The notes beneath the pieces were generated by a model. The model was not told the DNA's origin, searched no databases, and was given only the letters and a program-made list of their open reading frames with translations. From Anas platyrhynchos (Eukaryota > Chordata > Aves > Anseriformes > Anatidae), in NCBI RefSeq assembly GCF_047663525.1, contig NC_092616.1:3695501-3759500 (forward strand): a stretch of DNA of 64,000 nt, in the 5' to 3' direction. Within the stretch, counting starts at the first letter, position 1. Each line of letters starts with the position of its first letter. Both the position numbers and the translations under genes were made by a program. Positions 32,575 to 43,544 of this stretch are shown here, one piece after another.

Positions 32575-33449
32575 ATCAGTTTGGACATGAAGTCATGGTG
32601 GGGGACATTTCTTCCTCCTTGTGGCCACTTCCAACCTTCCAGGATGCACCAGAAGGGACAAGAGAACACATATCCGGGCCTTCTTAATGTCTGGGTCCTC
32701 CTGGGTATGTAGGCAGAGGGGATCCCACAGTCAGCATGCCCACCAGGTGCCTTCTGCTTGCCTAGCAGGGCCACTGGCAGATGTCAGCCCAAAGGCACAG
32801 ATCCCAGGGAAAAGTCAAGGGTGACCTGTCAGCTACTTCAGGCAGAAGTGACCTCACAGTCCCTTTCTGTGACATATTCCTACTGCTGCCCTATCAACTG
32901 CAGGGACAGAAGTGACCTCACAGTCACTGCCACAGTCACATTCCTCCTGCTGGGGCAGGAGATCCTGAGGCAGAGCTGAGCTGATCAGAGCATTCCCACC
33001 CGTCTCCTCTTTGTGGCCCACAAGCTGATCAGATCCATGGCCCCTCGCATTCATCTTTGAATGCCATGTGACTGCACAGCAACCTCACGGTTCCTGCCCT
33101 GACCCAAGGGGCCAGGCACCTCAAGTTAAGGGCTGGGAGAGGGGTTGAAGGTGAGGAAGTTAATGCACAGGAATGAGGGCTTTGGGTGCTAGGTGTTCAT
33201 GTATGGGATTAGGGACTAGAGCTCACCTTTCTGGGTTAAAGATTAAGCAAAGGTTTAGTGGGAGGGTTTGGTCTTTTGCTTGTGGTGGCAGGTCTGTGTT
33301 TTTTTAGGTATGGGCAAGTATTTTGGTTTAGGGTTTTGTTTAAGGCTGTCAGGAAATTGTGTAGAGTTAAGCAGAGCATTTTACTGCTAATATTAAGGGC
33401 AGGGATCAGGGTGATCAAGAGAGTAAAGGTAAGGACAAGGGTCTATTGG
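32575..33449 (+). repeat. Segmental duplicate P3, copy 1, left part
   Basis: Matches 47260-48075 in direct orientation with long identical runs (for example GAATGCCATGTGACTGCACA). From about 33115 it is a G/T-rich tract with many TTAGGG-like words. The homology breaks at CTATTGG (33443-33449) and resumes at 34538. Confidence 0.85.
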
Positions 33450-34537
33450 CTGAGTTTGGGCTTCAGGGGATACTTTGAGGTCAGGCATTAGAGCAGTGGA
33501 TTCCTGTCATGGTGTGGAGTAGCATTTAGGTTTAGGGAGTAATGTCACTGCTAGAAATAGGGAAAGGGTTTATGTGACTGTTTTTAGTTAGTGTAACAGC
33601 AGAAACACTACCTGAACCTTCTTACATCTCTGAAACCATTATTTTTGCTGGCCAAGCTCCTCTTCCCTCTCCCATATCTCCCATCTCTCCTGGCCAGGCT
33701 TCCCCTGACTTCCCCATATCAGTCATCTTCTTATGGGAAGTTTTCTGATGGCTTTCATGACCTCAGAGTCTCAGTCTCACCTCTGTTGGCTACTCCATTC
33801 TTGAGACAGACACGGCACCTAAGCCAGGATGGAAAAGGACACAAAGGTCTGTAGGAGCACCCTGCACAATGTGCCCAGCATCTCTGCACCACACTGAAAT
33901 GGTGCTTCCTGCCTACAACTTTTGGATCTAGAATGGCTGCTATGGATCCAGGGTAGCTTTTCCCAGGCCCTCATACATGCTTCAGTTTGTAATGGGCGTT
34001 TTGGAGGCAGTGGCAGTTTCTTTATAGAAAACTGAAAGCAACCCTGAAGGATGACTTTAGGTAAAAGTTGAAACCTCGGACGTGAACACCCCTATTCGAG
34101 ACCTCTTCCTCCACGGGGTTTACCAGGCCCTTGGGAAGAGAGGATCTCACAAACTACGTGCAAAGCAGGTGCCTTCTGCTTGCCTTTCAGGTGCATTCGC
34201 AGATGTGAGCCTAAAGGCACAGATCCCAGCCAGGAGTCAAGGGATGACCCGTTGGCTACTTCAGAAAGGAGTTAGCTCACAGCAGTTTAACAGCCATTCA
34301 CTTCCTGCTGGACTTAGAGTTTCCGAGGCACCACTGTCCTCATAATACCTCACCTACATAACACCTCCTTTTTGTCCCAGGACCTGTCCAGGTAGAAGTG
34401 AGCTGGTTGTGATCCTTCCGGCCCATGACACTGCTGCTGGACTCCCAGCCTCTCTGACGAACAGGAGCCAGTTCGGTGCCAGTCCTGGGAGGTGCCAGGG
34501 CAGGAGGGACCTTGCAGGCAGTGTCCAAGCCCTGTGC
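33450..34537. other. Sequence present only in P3 copy 1
   Basis: About 1.1 kb absent from copy 2. 34165-34290 repeats, with divergence, 32745-32870 (words TGCCTTCTGCTTGCCT and AAAGGCACAGATCCCAG), so the segment contains an internal partial duplication. No gene is recognised. Confidence 0.5.
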
Positions 34538-34970
34538 CTATTGGTGGTCTCTCAACTCCTTGCACAAAGTGAAGATCACACTGGCGTCCAGAAGCCATGT
34601 GCCTGCAGCTGGCCTAGAAGACACTCAGGGGAAGTGCCCACCCAGCCCCATCTCGTGCCCATCCCCACCCCCAGCCCCAGCCCCAGATCCATCCCCAGCT
34701 GACGATGTTGCTTTTCAGCAACATCAATGTTGCGAGGGGGTTGTGGTGCCTGGGGAACAGGGGCATTCTGCAGGACCAATCTGGGCAGGCTGGGAGGCAG
34801 ACCCATCTCATTGGGTCTCTGCCATTGCCCCAGGGCTGCAAGAAATTACTCGCCAGACTCCTTTGCCGGGCTGCTGTATGCCGTGGGGCTGCAGAGCTGT
34901 CTCTGCCAGCTCACACCAGATTTACCACTTGAGCTCTGGTCAGTCCACCTGGAACAGGCTCACACTCTGT
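34538..34970 (+). repeat. Segmental duplicate P3, copy 1, right part
   Basis: Matches 48072-48480 (for example GTCCAGAAGCCATGTGCCTG). No gene is recognised. Confidence 0.7.
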
Positions 34971-35041
34971 GATTGTCTCCCAGGCTCATATTGCCCCTGC
35001 AGATCATCTGGGCTCTCCCGGAAGCTCCTGTTTCCCTCCAG

Positions 35042-35042
<1 letters not shown>

Positions 35043-35086
<44 letters not shown>

Positions 35087-35090
35087 AATC
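35043..35090. repeat. (AAAT)n microsatellite
   Basis: About 11 nearly perfect AAAT units. Confidence 0.95.
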
Positions 35091-35684
35091 TCATCTGCCA
35101 TCAGCCCCATCATGTTCTGTGGAGCCCGAGTGCCTAGGAATTGGAAATACTCATCAGCTGCCTGGCTACTAGCAACTAGTAGGGAACTTGTGAACCAACC
35201 CCAGATCCCTAAAAGTCCATTCTGGGACTCCGCTTTCACTACACCAAGCCCATGTGGAAAGCATTAAAGCATGGAGCCTCTTTGGAGTTTCTTCCTTGGG
35301 CTTGTTCTTGACAGCAGCTTTGCAAGAAGGCCTCAGCCTTCAGGCAGTGCCCCGAGGAGATCCCCTCTTAGGCAGGAAGTGCTGCAGTGGAGGCCAGCTC
35401 TGCCACTGCTGTGCCCACCGCCTGTCCCTGCCTGCAGTCCCAGCTCAGCCCCACAGCAGCACTGGCACCAAGCTACAGGAGCAGCCACGCCTGACCCCCC
35501 AGGCAGTGCCCGGCAGGAGAGGGTGGAAGTGGCAAGAGAGCAGCTCTGCATGCACCAAGCACTGGTGCTCCCTGGCCATGCTGCTGGGATGGGACTCTTT
35601 TCCTCTGCACACAGGCACTGTCCCTGCAGAGCCAGACCAGGTCTCAGAGGAAGGACACCAGACAAAGAAGGCAGTGCAGGCTCC
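35091..35684. other. Unannotated GC-rich stretch
   Basis: Downstream of the OR fragment at 35941. No gene is recognised. Confidence 0.35.
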
Positions 35685-35690
35685 TTTATT
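35685..35690 (-). terminator. Poly(A) signal AATAAA of the OR pseudogene at 35941
   Basis: AATAAA on the minus strand about 250 bp after the stop, in a context conserved with 29060-29110. Confidence 0.45.
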
Positions 35691-35940
35691 TTGTTTCAAT
35701 TCACAGAGAGCCCGGCTCCTCATGTATAGAGTCTTTGAGCTACACTTGACAAGTAGACACTGAAATGGAAATGTCATGAACTATATTATTTTAATGGGCA
35801 AAACAAGCCAAATTAAAACTATGAAAAACCTCTAATAAAAATGCGTCCAAGCACACAAACAAACAAAAGGATATTGCCTACAGAAGTAGTAATTCACATT
35901 ATGAGTCAGAGACAGAAGCAGATTGGAAATATACCGTGTC

Positions 35941-36490
35941 TTAAACATATCCAGTCAGCAATTTCCACAGGGCAGTCTTGAGGTCCTTGTTCCTCATGCT
36001 GTAGATGAGGGGGTTCAGTGCTGGAGGCACCACCGAGTACAGAACTGTTACCACCAGGTCCAGGGATGGGGAGGAGATAGAGGGGTGCTTTAAGTAGGCA
36101 AATAAGGCAGTGCTGATAGACAGAGAGACCACGGTCAGGTGAGGGAGGCACGTGGAAAAAAGGCTTTGTGCCATCCCTGCTCAGAGGGCATCCTCAGTAC
36201 AGCCCTGAAGATCTGCACATAGGAAATAACAATGAAAACAAAACAACCAAAGGCTAAACAGACACTAAAAACAAGTGCCCCAACTTCCCTGAGGTAGTCA
36301 TCTGAGCAGGAGAGCTTGAGGATCTGGGGGATTTCACAGAAGAACTGGTCCAAAGCATTGTCATGACAGAGGGGCAGGGAAAATGTATTGGCAGTGTGCA
36401 GGACAGCATTGAGAATGCCACTGCCCCAGGCAGCTGCTGCCATCTGGGCACAAGCTGTGCTGCCCAGGAGGGTCCCATAGTACAGGAGCT
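35941..36490 (-). pseudogene. OR14-type olfactory receptor, 5'-truncated and frameshifted
   Basis: Minus-strand homology begins abruptly at LLYYGTLLGS, just after the DRY region (normally KPLHYGTLLGS), and runs through TM4, DQFFCEIPQILKLSC, SYVQIFRAVL and on to TM7 NPLIYSMRNK. TM1-TM3 are missing. The DNA upstream is an unrelated direct repeat. Near 36153-36158 the AAAA of the KAFST codons is AAAAAA, a +2 frameshift that moves TM6-TM7 into another frame. There is no start codon context. It is a dead gene. Confidence 0.9.
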
Positions 36491-36625
36491 TGCCACAGCC
36501 CTTGCTCCTCTCCACACCTGGCTGTCCTAAGGACTCCCAGACCTGCACCTCTTTCCCTGCTGGCTGCAGACCCGTGTGCATGTGGTGCCACTCCGCATCT
36601 GAGCTGAGTGTGATAACTCAGACCA
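36491..36625 (+). repeat. Direct repeat flanking a CR1 fragment, left copy (right copy 37247-37385)
   Basis: About 130 bp is shared, including CACCTCTTTCCCTGCTGGCTG in both. The left copy has replaced the 5' half of the OR fragment at 35941. Much too long for a transposon target duplication, so it is a local duplication or a rearrangement scar. Confidence 0.65.
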
Positions 36626-36639
36626 CCCAGCCAGGATGA

Positions 36640-37145
36640 TGACACCAATGAATTATTCTTTGAAGAGCTAAGAAATACCTCAAGATCAATTGCCCTTGTC
36701 CTGATGGGGAATTCAACTTGCCAGCCATCAACTGTGATTACCACATGGCCAACACAAGCAGGTCCAGGAGGTTCCTAAAGCACCTTGAAGATAACTTTTT
36801 GGTTCAGGTGCTAAGGGAGCCAACTAGGAAAGGTGCCCTCCTAGATCTGTTGCTGGAGAACAGAGAGGGTCTTGTAGGGGACGTGGCAATTGGTGGCCAT
36901 CTTGGTCATAATGACCATGAAGTTGTTGAATTTGAAATTTTTGGTGACAGGAGGAAAACTGCCACCAAAACTTCAGTCTTGAATATGGGGAGAGCAGACT
37001 TCAGGCTGCCTGGGGAACTAGTTAGCAAGGTCCCCTGGGAAACTGCTTTTGAATGCGTTGGCGTCCATCAGTGCTGGTCAGTCTTCAAGCACTGCTTCCT
37101 AAAAGCACAGGATCAGGCAATTCCAAAATATCAGCAATGAGACCG
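36640..37145 (+). mobile_element. CR1 ORF2 fragment, C-terminal part of endonuclease region
   Basis: Open for 140 codons (36718-37137). It contains SRRFLKHLEDNFLVQVL, GALLDLLLENREGLVGDV and GHLGHNDHEVVEFEI, the end of the CR1 APE-type endonuclease and the linker before RT. The HLGHNDH block is the conserved S/G-DH signature region near the C terminus of AP-like endonucleases. It lacks RT and both element ends. Confidence 0.85.
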
Positions 37146-37334
37146 TGGTGCTCTAGTGATGAGCTGTCTCATCATAGGCCTCAGTGGCAGAGACAACAGC
37201 CATAGCCATAGGTATAATTATCTTGGTCTTGTTGGGACTTTCAGCCTTGCAAAGTCCTTGTTCCTCTCCAGACCAGGATACCCTAGGGACTCCCAGACAT
37301 ACACCTCTTTCCCTGCTGGCTGTAGACCCTTGTC

Positions 37335-37910
37335 CGTGTCATGTCACACCGGATCTGAGCTGAGAAAGACAACTCAGATTTTCTTGGTGGCCGTGTTCCT
37401 TGTAAGGCAGCTCTGTAGGAAGCTGGCCTGGTTCCTGGTGAGCAGACACTACTGCTCGTATGGCATCCCTCATGGTGCCCAGGCCCTCTTCCTCCTAGGC
37501 ACAGCTCACTCATCAGGGTCCCATTCTGCCCTGATGTGTGGGGTTCTTCTATTGCAGGACTAGGCTTTTCTCCTTCAAAATGTCAAGAGGTTTCTGTAGG
37601 CAAAATCCTGCTGTTTCTCAAGGTTCCCCTGGATAGATGTTCCACTGTGTCAGCTGTTAGTGTCTGTAGGCAGATGGCTCACCCTGACTGTGCTGTCTCT
37701 CACAAGATAGCAGCATTGGCAGTTGCAGGAGAGTTTGGACAATACAGGAGTAAGTAGTTGAATGGAGTTGCAGCACAGACTCACAGAGGGCTCGAGCATG
37801 GAAGGCTGCCAGAGTCCACCTTTTCTGTGCTTCCTTCTCATGCCTTCTGTCATTTTGTTTGGAGCTTTGTCTTAAATCTTGGAAGGCTTTGCAAGGACAA
37901 AAATAGAAAC
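37335..37910 (+). repeat. Segmental duplicate (partner 53620-54210, direct)
   Basis: Shared runs include CTGTAGGAAGCTGGCCTGGT and GTTGCAGGAGAGTTTGGACA. The frame through the first run is open for about 60 codons in both copies, but I recognise no protein. Confidence 0.75.
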
Positions 37911-37949
37911 TTCTTCACTTCTCTTTCTCCTTCTCCTCCCCTTTCTCTT

Positions 37950-38880
37950 CCAGGCTAGTTACAATAGCTTCAAAGCTTTCAGTATCCTGGGGATGGTCAA
38001 ACTAGCCTGTTCCTATTGTGATTTCTCCTGAATGTGCTTCATCTTTTGTTTAAGGTTAAACAAGTATTTGAGAGTGCCATCCAGAAGTCTGCCCCAAGGC
38101 AGGAGATTTAGTAGAGGCTAGGTGTATGGGAAGATACTAGCAGGCACCTAGAGCAGTGGGCACATCCAATGCTTTGGAACTTCACCCCTGAGCAAGTGCA
38201 GAATCCTAAAAAAAATGGTGAAATGCATGAAAAAGGGTTGTGAAAAGACACAAATCGCTGCAAAGAGCTGGGGTTTTTCCTATGTTTAGAAGACACAGTC
38301 AATGCTACTCCAAGTCCAGTGACAGGCCCTCCCACAAGTCCAGCCTGTGTGACGGCTCCTGCTGCCACTCCAATTCCTCTGAAAGGCCCTGCAGCCACAG
38401 CAAATCCTGCGATGGGCCCTGCAGACACTCCAACCCCTGTGACAGGCCCTGCAGCCACTCCAGCCCCTCTGATCCTCTGATGGGCCCCATAGCTGGGCCA
38501 GAGAACCAACCTGTGCCACTAATGGTTACACCTATATGCAAGAGAAAAAAATGGATGAAAAAAAAACTTTTTTTTTTTTTTTTTTTTTTTTTAGAAAGGA
38601 AACTCCTATGCAGACAAGAAAGGAGGAAGAAGACAAGGAATGCTTCGACAAAGTTGGGCCATCAAGGAAGAAGGAGGGCAAAGAGGAAGAGATCAGAACA
38701 GCATCAGTAACCTATCCCAGATTTGTGAAAAAATGTCAGTCATCATCTAGATGAGCACATTGTCACTTGGCTGCTCCAGTGCTGGGAGAACAGGGCCAAT
38801 AGCCTGGAATTAGAGGGCAGAGAAGCCAAGCAGCTGGGATCCCCCTCTAGGGAAGGGGTGATTGACAAAGCAATTGGCCC
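37950..38880 (+). repeat. Segmental duplicate, copy B (partner 6540-7350)
   Basis: Direct-orientation paralogue of 6540-7350. It differs by expansion of a 30-bp minisatellite (38301-38488) and an A9-C-T25 run (about 38558-38592). Confidence 0.65.
38301..38488. repeat. 30-bp minisatellite, 5 full units plus a partial unit
   Basis: Units start at 38301, 38331, 38361, 38391 and 38421 in exact 30-bp register, each ending GGCCCT or GGCTCCT-like. A longer final unit runs 38451-38488. The paralogous site at about 6936-6963 has a single unit. Because 30 is a multiple of 3, frames stay open through it. Confidence 0.93.
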
Positions 38881-39539
38881 TACCATTTTCCATGGACTGA
38901 CCCAGACTGCCCTGCAATGGGGGAAGCTCCTGAATACCTGTAATACCTTGGTGACATCATCATGTGGGGCAACAGAGCAGAAAAAATATTTGAGAAAGGG
39001 AAAGAAATAATCCAAATCCTTCTGAAAGCTGGTTTTACCCTAAAACAAATGTCAAGGGACCGCAACACTTGATTCCCATGCAGGCTGGCCAGGCTTGAGG
39101 GGACCACTGATCGAGGACAGGCTGGGCATCGATCATTGGGTGATGAGCAATTGTATTGTGCATCACTTGCTTTGTACACCTAATTATTATTGTTGTTATT
39201 GTTGCTGTTATTATTATTATTAATCTCTTCCTTTTCTGTCCTTTTAAACTGTCTTCATCTCAACCCATGAGCTTTACAGTTGTGGAGCTGTAGGGGCAGT
39301 GAGCTAACAGCTGTGTGGTGCTCAGCTGCCAGCTGTGTTAAACCACAACATATTGACAACTGTACATCAATAGCACAAATCACTCTTCTAACATCAGTCT
39401 CTCCCATGTTGAGCAAGGAGCAGTCGCTGCTGACTTCAGTCTGCTTCAAACACCACACCCCAGGAGAGACCCCGATGACTTCAGGAGCTGTCAGCCCTGA
39501 GGCCTTTGGGACACCTGGAGGGAGCCCAATGGCACAGAG
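38881..39539. other. Unannotated stretch
   Basis: Contains an AT-rich TTATTR run (about 39183-39222). No gene is recognised. Confidence 0.35.
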
Positions 39540-39788
39540 CAAGTGATGCCATGGTCGGGTGCTGTGCTGCTGAGCTGGGCCTGGCTCCTGGGCCCAAGGG
39601 GAGCTCCTGGCAAGAGGGCAGTGTGGCAAAGAGACAGCTCTGCCCAGGAGCAGCTCCTCTGCACAGAGCAGACCCTGACCGCAGGTGGCACAGGGAGAGA
39701 AGGAGAGAGTGATTGGAGGCAACGAGGAGTGCAACAACAGAGGGCAGTGTGTGGCAGGACAGATCTGCAGACTCTTGACACCGTGAGT
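39540..39788 (+). promoter_or_regulatory. Predicted OR14 promoter and noncoding exon 1 (for OR at 40814)
   Basis: Matches the blocks at 8000-8310, 32149-32500 and 52743-52990 over its GC-rich part (GAGCTCCTGGCAAG-type text) and ends in donor GTGAGT (39783-39788) followed by CTCTGGCAG, as in two paralogues. The middle differs and the CTTAAA is absent, so the start site is less clear. A possible acceptor, CCTAG, is at 40800-40804 behind a pyrimidine tract (40760-40782), giving an intron of about 1.0 kb. Confidence 0.5.
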
Positions 39789-40813
39789 CTCTGGCAGCAG
39801 GGCAATGCAGGTAGGATTTCCAGATGGGTCTTCTACAGCTGGCACATCTGATGGCTGATAGCTTCTCTCAGGATGGCTCTTTCTGTTTCTCCAGCACAGA
39901 GTAGAAGATGCTGTAGAGAAGGGCATTGATGATTGGATTTTTCAAGGGGAAGACCAAGGCAGGGGCTAGCCAAAGGGTAAGAATTTTTCTGTAGTCTGTG
40001 TTTGCAGATTCTTGCAGTGGAAGACAGGCAGGCTTCATGGTAATGGGTTGTCAGGTAATGTCATGGTAATGTCTGTCCCTCCCTAGCCTTGCCTCCCCTG
40101 GCAGCAGCACGGTGCCGTTCCTCCTGGCTTCTCCACGTGGCTGTGCTGCTGCTGTTCTTGTTTCCAGGCTGGCTGGGGATAAGGGTTTCACATGCACATG
40201 GAGTGAGCCCTCAGTGTGCTTGGGGGAAGGGAAGTATGGGGACAGGCTGAGGGGTCTGGAGATGTTCATTTTGTGCATGGATTCAGCAGTGCCCTGCTAT
40301 TTTTCAGGTGAACATGTGAGTGTAATTATCCCACAGCTCATAGAAATGCCAGCAGAAGAGAGCAGCCTTTATGGACAGACTGGCTGTCCCCTCTGAAGGA
40401 ACACTCTGCACTAAAGGGACAGTCCATTTGTCTCTGTGGAGCCACAAGGTTTCACTTGGAGTAGAGCAGGAATGACCGTATAGAGAAATTAAATCCAGAG
40501 AGCCCTGCTCTGCAGTTGGGTGAATTTGGAAAGGCAACGTGGATAATAACCTGATATGAGGAGTGAATTTTATTTGTGATTACCACATTCCCCTTTCCTT
40601 ATTGTTATAGGTGAGGACTGACTACAACATTGCCTGCAGTAGAATATCCTACTCCCAGGGACACCCTCAGGCAGCATCAGTCACAACTCAAGAAAAGGAT
40701 CTGCAAAATATATGATTAATACTTCGAAATTGAATTAGTTCTTAAATAATTCTGTTGTACTTCCTTACTGCCTTTTTCCTTCATGGCCGGGATCCCATGC
40801 CTAGAACTAACAA

Positions 40814-41746
40814 ATGCCCAACAGCAGCTCCATCACTGAGTTTCTCCTCCTGGCCTTCACAGACACACGGGAGCTGCAGCTCCTGCACTTCGCGCTCTTC
40901 CTGGGCATCTACCTGGCTGCCCTCCTGGGCAATGGCCTCATCCTCACCGCCGTAGCCTGTGACCACCGCCTCCACACCCCCATGTACTTCTTCCTCTTCA
41001 ACCTCGCCCTCCTCGACCTGGGCTGCATCTCCACCACTGTCCCCAAAGCCATGGCCAATTCTCTCTGGGACACCAAGGACATCTCCTATCAAGGATGTGC
41101 AGCTCAAGTCCTTTTTTTAGTCTTGTTCTTTGATGCAGAGTATTCCCTCATCACCGTCATGGCCTACGACCGCTATGTTGCCATCTGCAAGCCCCTGCAC
41201 TACGGGACCCTCCTGGGCAGCAGAGCTTGTGCTCAGATGGCAGCAGCTGCCTGGGGCAGTGGGGTTCTCACTGCAGTCCTGCACACGGCCAATACATTTT
41301 CCCTGCCCCTCTGCCGAGGCAATGCTGTAGACCAGTTCTTCTGTGAAATCCCCCAGATCCTCAAGCTCTCCTGCTCAGACTCAGACTACCACAGGGAGCA
41401 TGCGGTTATTGGTTTTAGCCTTTATGTATTCTTTTGCTGTTTTGTTTTCATTGTGGTGTCTTATGTGCAGATCTTCAGGACGGTCCTCAGTATGCCCTCT
41501 GTGCAGGGACGGCACAAAGCCTTTTCCACGTGTCTCCCTCACCTGGCCGTCGTCTCCCTCTTTCTCAGCACAATCATGTTTGCCCACCTAAAGCCCACCA
41601 GCATCTCCTCCCGATCCCTGGACCTGGTGGTGTCATTTCTATACTCAGTGGTGCCTCCAGCAGTAAACCCCCTCATCTATAGCATGAGGAACCAGGAGCT
41701 GAAGGATGCAGTGAGGAAACTCTTTGAAAATTTTCCATATCAATAA
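40814..41746 (+). CDS. Olfactory receptor, OR14-type, intact
   Basis: 310-residue odorant GPCR with all family hallmarks: N3 glycosylation site (MPNSSSITEF), LGNGLI in TM1, PMYFFL (56-61), MAYDRYVAICKPLHY at the end of TM3 (116-130), SYVQIF at the end of TM5, KAFSTCLPHLAVV in TM6 and PAVNPLIYSMRNQ in TM7. Length is normal. The ATG aligns with its paralogues and lies about 9 nt after a possible splice acceptor. Expected to act in olfactory cilia through Golf and adenylyl cyclase; the ligand is unknown. The N-linked, poly(A) and exon-1 features agree with a working gene. Together with its 3' flank it forms the plus-strand arm of a large inverted repeat with the OR at 50584. Confidence 0.95.
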   Translation: MPNSSSITEFLLLAFTDTRELQLLHFALFLGIYLAALLGNGLILTAVACDHRLHTPMYFFLFNLALLDLGCISTTVPKAMANSLWDTKDISYQGCAAQVLFLVLFFDAEYSLITVMAYDRYVAICKPLHYGTLLGSRACAQMAAAAWGSGVLTAVLHTANTFSLPLCRGNAVDQFFCEIPQILKLSCSDSDYHREHAVIGFSLYVFFCCFVFIVVSYVQIFRTVLSMPSVQGRHKAFSTCLPHLAVVSLFLSTIMFAHLKPTSISSRSLDLVVSFLYSVVPPAVNPLIYSMRNQELKDAVRKLFENFPYQ

Positions 41747-41943
41747 CGTCCATATATTCCTTAAAGGATTCTTACAATATCTCAGAAAATCTTTTGTCAA
41801 TATTTTTATTTAATTATTTTCTCAAATGAATGATTTTGACTTTAATATTTTTTTCTTAGTGTCCTGCATGTAAATTCATTAGTTTATTCTAAACTAATCA
41901 TCTTCTGTACCTATATAAACAGGCTTCCTGTGCAGATAAAGAC

Positions 41944-41949
41944 AATAAA
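41944..41949 (+). terminator. Poly(A) signal AATAAA of the OR at 40814
   Basis: About 200 bp after the stop. The surrounding AAAGACAATAAAGA is conserved in the inverted paralogue at 50388-50393. Confidence 0.7.
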
Positions 41950-43300
41950 GATGCCATCAGAACATCACTGGTCTAAGGTTCAATCTGTTCACACCTGCTC
42001 TAGAGCTGGGGGAGCAGCCCCAGCACGCAGGAGGGGCTCAGGGCAAAGAGCACAGATGCCACATGGAGGAGCAGCCCCAATGGCCCTTGGGGCTGCCCCT
42101 CACTGCCCAATGGGCTCTGCCTCTCTGCTGCCTTTGTGTTGGGGCCACTGGTTGCCTGGAGCCATGGCCATGGCCAGCAGCAGGACATAGCCTTTTCACT
42201 GCTGCTTTCTTTTTGCTTCTCATTGCTTTCTTCTGTTTTTGTATTTGGGTAAGCCCTGAGGTCTTGTGTGCCTTGATTACAGTCTTGCTGTCTCTACAGG
42301 TGTCCATATGGCTGTGGGCAGCAGCAGGCAATGTGCAGCCCTGGGTCACAGATGACTTCTCTGATACCACCACAGAAACAAAAAAGGCTGCTCAGGGCAA
42401 ACCCTGAAGCCTGGTTGCCTCTTCCAAAGCTGTAGTCAGGAATACAGCCAAGGGGTTGCTCCCTGCTCTTCTGTTTTCTGGGGTTCTTCATGCAGTGAAG
42501 GACACAGGCTTCCTGTCCTTCCTGTCCCAGGGTGGTCTGTGAGGAGACAAGGGCTGGACCAAGATTTCGCTTTATGACAATACTTACCAAATCAGAAAAC
42601 AACCGGTCTTGGACACTTCTATGTGGGAATGTACACCTGCTTTGGGTCTGATGGTCGATGCCAGCCTGGAGAGGAATCTGGATCTGCCAGGAGATGTCAG
42701 GGGATCTGCAGGGACAATGTGTACAGTGGGTAGGGATTAGAACCTCATAAAATGACCATCCAAAGAAGAGTCTGGTAAAGGAAAAGGCGAATCTGAGGAC
42801 TCCTTGGTCTAAGGAGGACTCTGCAATGCCAGGAGAGGTGGTGAAGAGTGAGTAGGCGAAGGCACATAAGACTGAAGAATAATAGAAGAGGCCATATTTG
42901 AAATCTTGTGGGCCACCTCTGGCACTGCACTTGCCTGCCCTTTATGCCCTTAGAGACACCTCATAGTCCTGCCAAGCACTGCCTAGTGCTGAGCCAAGTC
43001 TCCTGTACTGGTTTGGGGAGTGGGGCTGGCCCTGCGGGGCACAGGCACTCTGTGCTGGGGATCTCCCAGGCAAGAGAGCAGGGCTCCTGCAGCTTCATGG
43101 ATCTCCATTTCCTGAGCCTTGGCTGGCCCCAGCCCAGGGGCTGCTGGAGAGGCCCAGAGCCACCTTTGTCCCAGCAGCTGCGGTGCCTTGCGAGGGGCTG
43201 GGGCTTTGGTGGCCATGTCCAGAGCCCTGCAGCAGCCTGCGGAGGGCACTGCCCTGGGCTGCTGGGCTGGGCTGGGCTGGGGAGAGGGCAGGGAGCTGGG
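41950..43300 (+). repeat. OR 3' flank, arm of inverted repeat with 50380-49010
   Basis: Long matches in opposite orientation, for example AGCAGCAGGCAATGTGCAGCC-type text (42320; complement at about 50120) and GGGATCTCCCAGGCAAGAGA (43060; complement at about 49062). No gene is seen. Confidence 0.8.
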
Positions 43301-43544
43301 GAGAGGTGTGCTGGGGCTGGTCTAGTCTGGGCAGTGCCCGGCAGAGGGCAACAGCAGTTCCAGGGAGCGGTGGCAGCATGCATGGGAGGGCTCCCAGCAG
43401 GGCTTGGTGCTGCAGAGCCAGGGCTGCGTGAAGGGAACCCAGAGCTGCAGGGGCAGGGGAGAGGAGACTGCTCTGGGCCCTTGCTGGCCTGGGCAGAGCA
43501 GGAAGGGGGCCCAGGGCATTCGTCCCCTCACCGCAGACTACTAG

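Noticed and set aside
33236-33418. 60-codon minus-strand frame also present at 47864-48046
   Set aside because: Similarity is due to the segmental duplication; the frame sits in a G/T-skewed low-complexity tract.
34476-35054. 192-codon + strand frame
   Set aside because: Lies over segmental duplicate P3; the frame is not kept in the partner copy at 48133-48420.
38305-38541. Decapeptide-repeat protein on the minus strand
   Set aside because: It is produced by the 30-bp minisatellite; the paralogous site at 6936 has one unit and no frame.
40781-41107. Minus-strand frames opposite OR genes (also 8969-9202, 30105-30338, 51358-51552)
   Set aside because: Shadow frames shared by all OR14 paralogues because their codon use is GC-rich; no independent evidence of coding.
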